A DNA stretch of 64,000 nucleotides from Komagataeibacter saccharivorans (lineage in GTDB: Bacteria; Pseudomonadota; Alphaproteobacteria; Acetobacterales; Acetobacteraceae). The notes below the pieces were generated by a model. The model made no database searches and was not told the origin of the DNA. It saw only the letters and a list, made by a program, of their open reading frames with translations. Numbering within the stretch: the first letter of the stretch is position 1; every line of letters begins with the position of its first letter. Shown here one piece after another: positions 63,904 through 64,000 of the stretch. Position numbers and translations under genes: made by a program. Where the stretch lies: the NCBI RefSeq assembly GCF_003207825.1, contig NZ_NKTY01000003.1, positions 141,956-205,955 on the forward strand, read 5' to 3'.

Positions 63904-64000
63904 TTAGAAAGCGGCCTGAATACGTCCGGCGACGGAGTTTCCGTCCCGCCCGACCAGATCGTAAAGCTGGCTGTTGCGGCTGACGATGATGTGGTTGAAG
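63904..64000 (-). CDS. C-terminal end of an unidentified protein, cut by window edge
   Basis: Reading leftward from the right edge: FNHIIVSRNSQLYDLVGRD, GNSVAGRIQAAF, then TAA at 63906-63904. Only 31 codons are visible. The terminal phenylalanine preceded by alternating residues (GRIQAAF) is in keeping with the last strand of an outer-membrane beta-barrel (porin or TonB-dependent receptor), but the fragment is too short to decide. Confidence 0.5.
   Translation of the reverse strand, partial: FNHIIVSRNSQLYDLVGRDGNSVAGRIQAAF

Overview
The window is a dense, high-GC stretch of core chromosome from an alphaproteobacterium, most probably an acetic acid bacterium (Acetobacteraceae, Komagataeibacter/Gluconacetobacter-like). 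This rests on the protein families (acidic insertion in RNase E, DUF1489, DUF3576, PII GlnB, MreBCD–MrdA), on gene neighbourhoods known from alphaproteobacteria (amidase divergent from rne; DUF3576–leuS–lptE–holA; rsmB–rpe–heparinase-like), and on a dispersed double-hairpin repeat of a kind I associate with this family. The genus is an inference. No insertion sequence, prophage, CRISPR array or rRNA operon is visible.

Layout. 1–3103 (minus): cell-shape operon mreB–mreC–mreD–mrdA (cut by the window edge). 3408–10470: a glycine-zipper lipoprotein, leuA with a probable leucine leader peptide, a Tat-type cell-wall amidase and RNase E. 10702–15609 (minus): HerA-like ATPase, flavoprotein, cysE and a UbiH-type hydroxylase. 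15813–28825: PII protein, a small secreted protein, a two-lobed aspartyl protease, pip, xerC, priA, a lone DNA methyltransferase, a large FAD protein, two CDF metal exporters and a ClC channel. 28808–37713 (minus): glycosyltransferase, WD40 protein, CobW-type GTPase, then a sulfur-transfer operon (two cysteine desulfurases, ferredoxin, mnmA, GST, glycosyltransferase). 38289–43015: hydrolase, tyrS, DUF4186, Rieske protein, M29 aminopeptidase and a small secreted protein. 43115–48052 (minus): glycosyltransferase, heparinase-like protein, rpe, rsmB. 48136–54865 (plus): PLP-binding protein, kup, hemW, nucleoside hydrolase, DUF1489, lytic transglycosylase. 54880–56898 (minus): a GH3-like protein lacking its catalytic aspartate. 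57127–62256 (plus): DUF3576 lipoprotein, leuS, lptE, holA. 62331–64000: an intron-split tRNA-Arg, a partial gene duplication, a repeat and the end of a further gene.

The most interesting signals lie at the right end. A tRNA-Arg(CCU) gene is interrupted after anticodon position 36 by a 227-nt group I intron whose P1–P9 helices can be traced by eye. About 90 bp beyond it is a decayed copy of the 3' end of the M29 aminopeptidase gene followed by an intact paralogue of the small secreted protein found next to that gene 20 kb away. Copies of one double-hairpin repeat lie near both paralogues, in opposite orientation. Other points are a leuA leader with four CTT leucine codons and a possibly leaderless start, and the GH3 pseudoenzyme.
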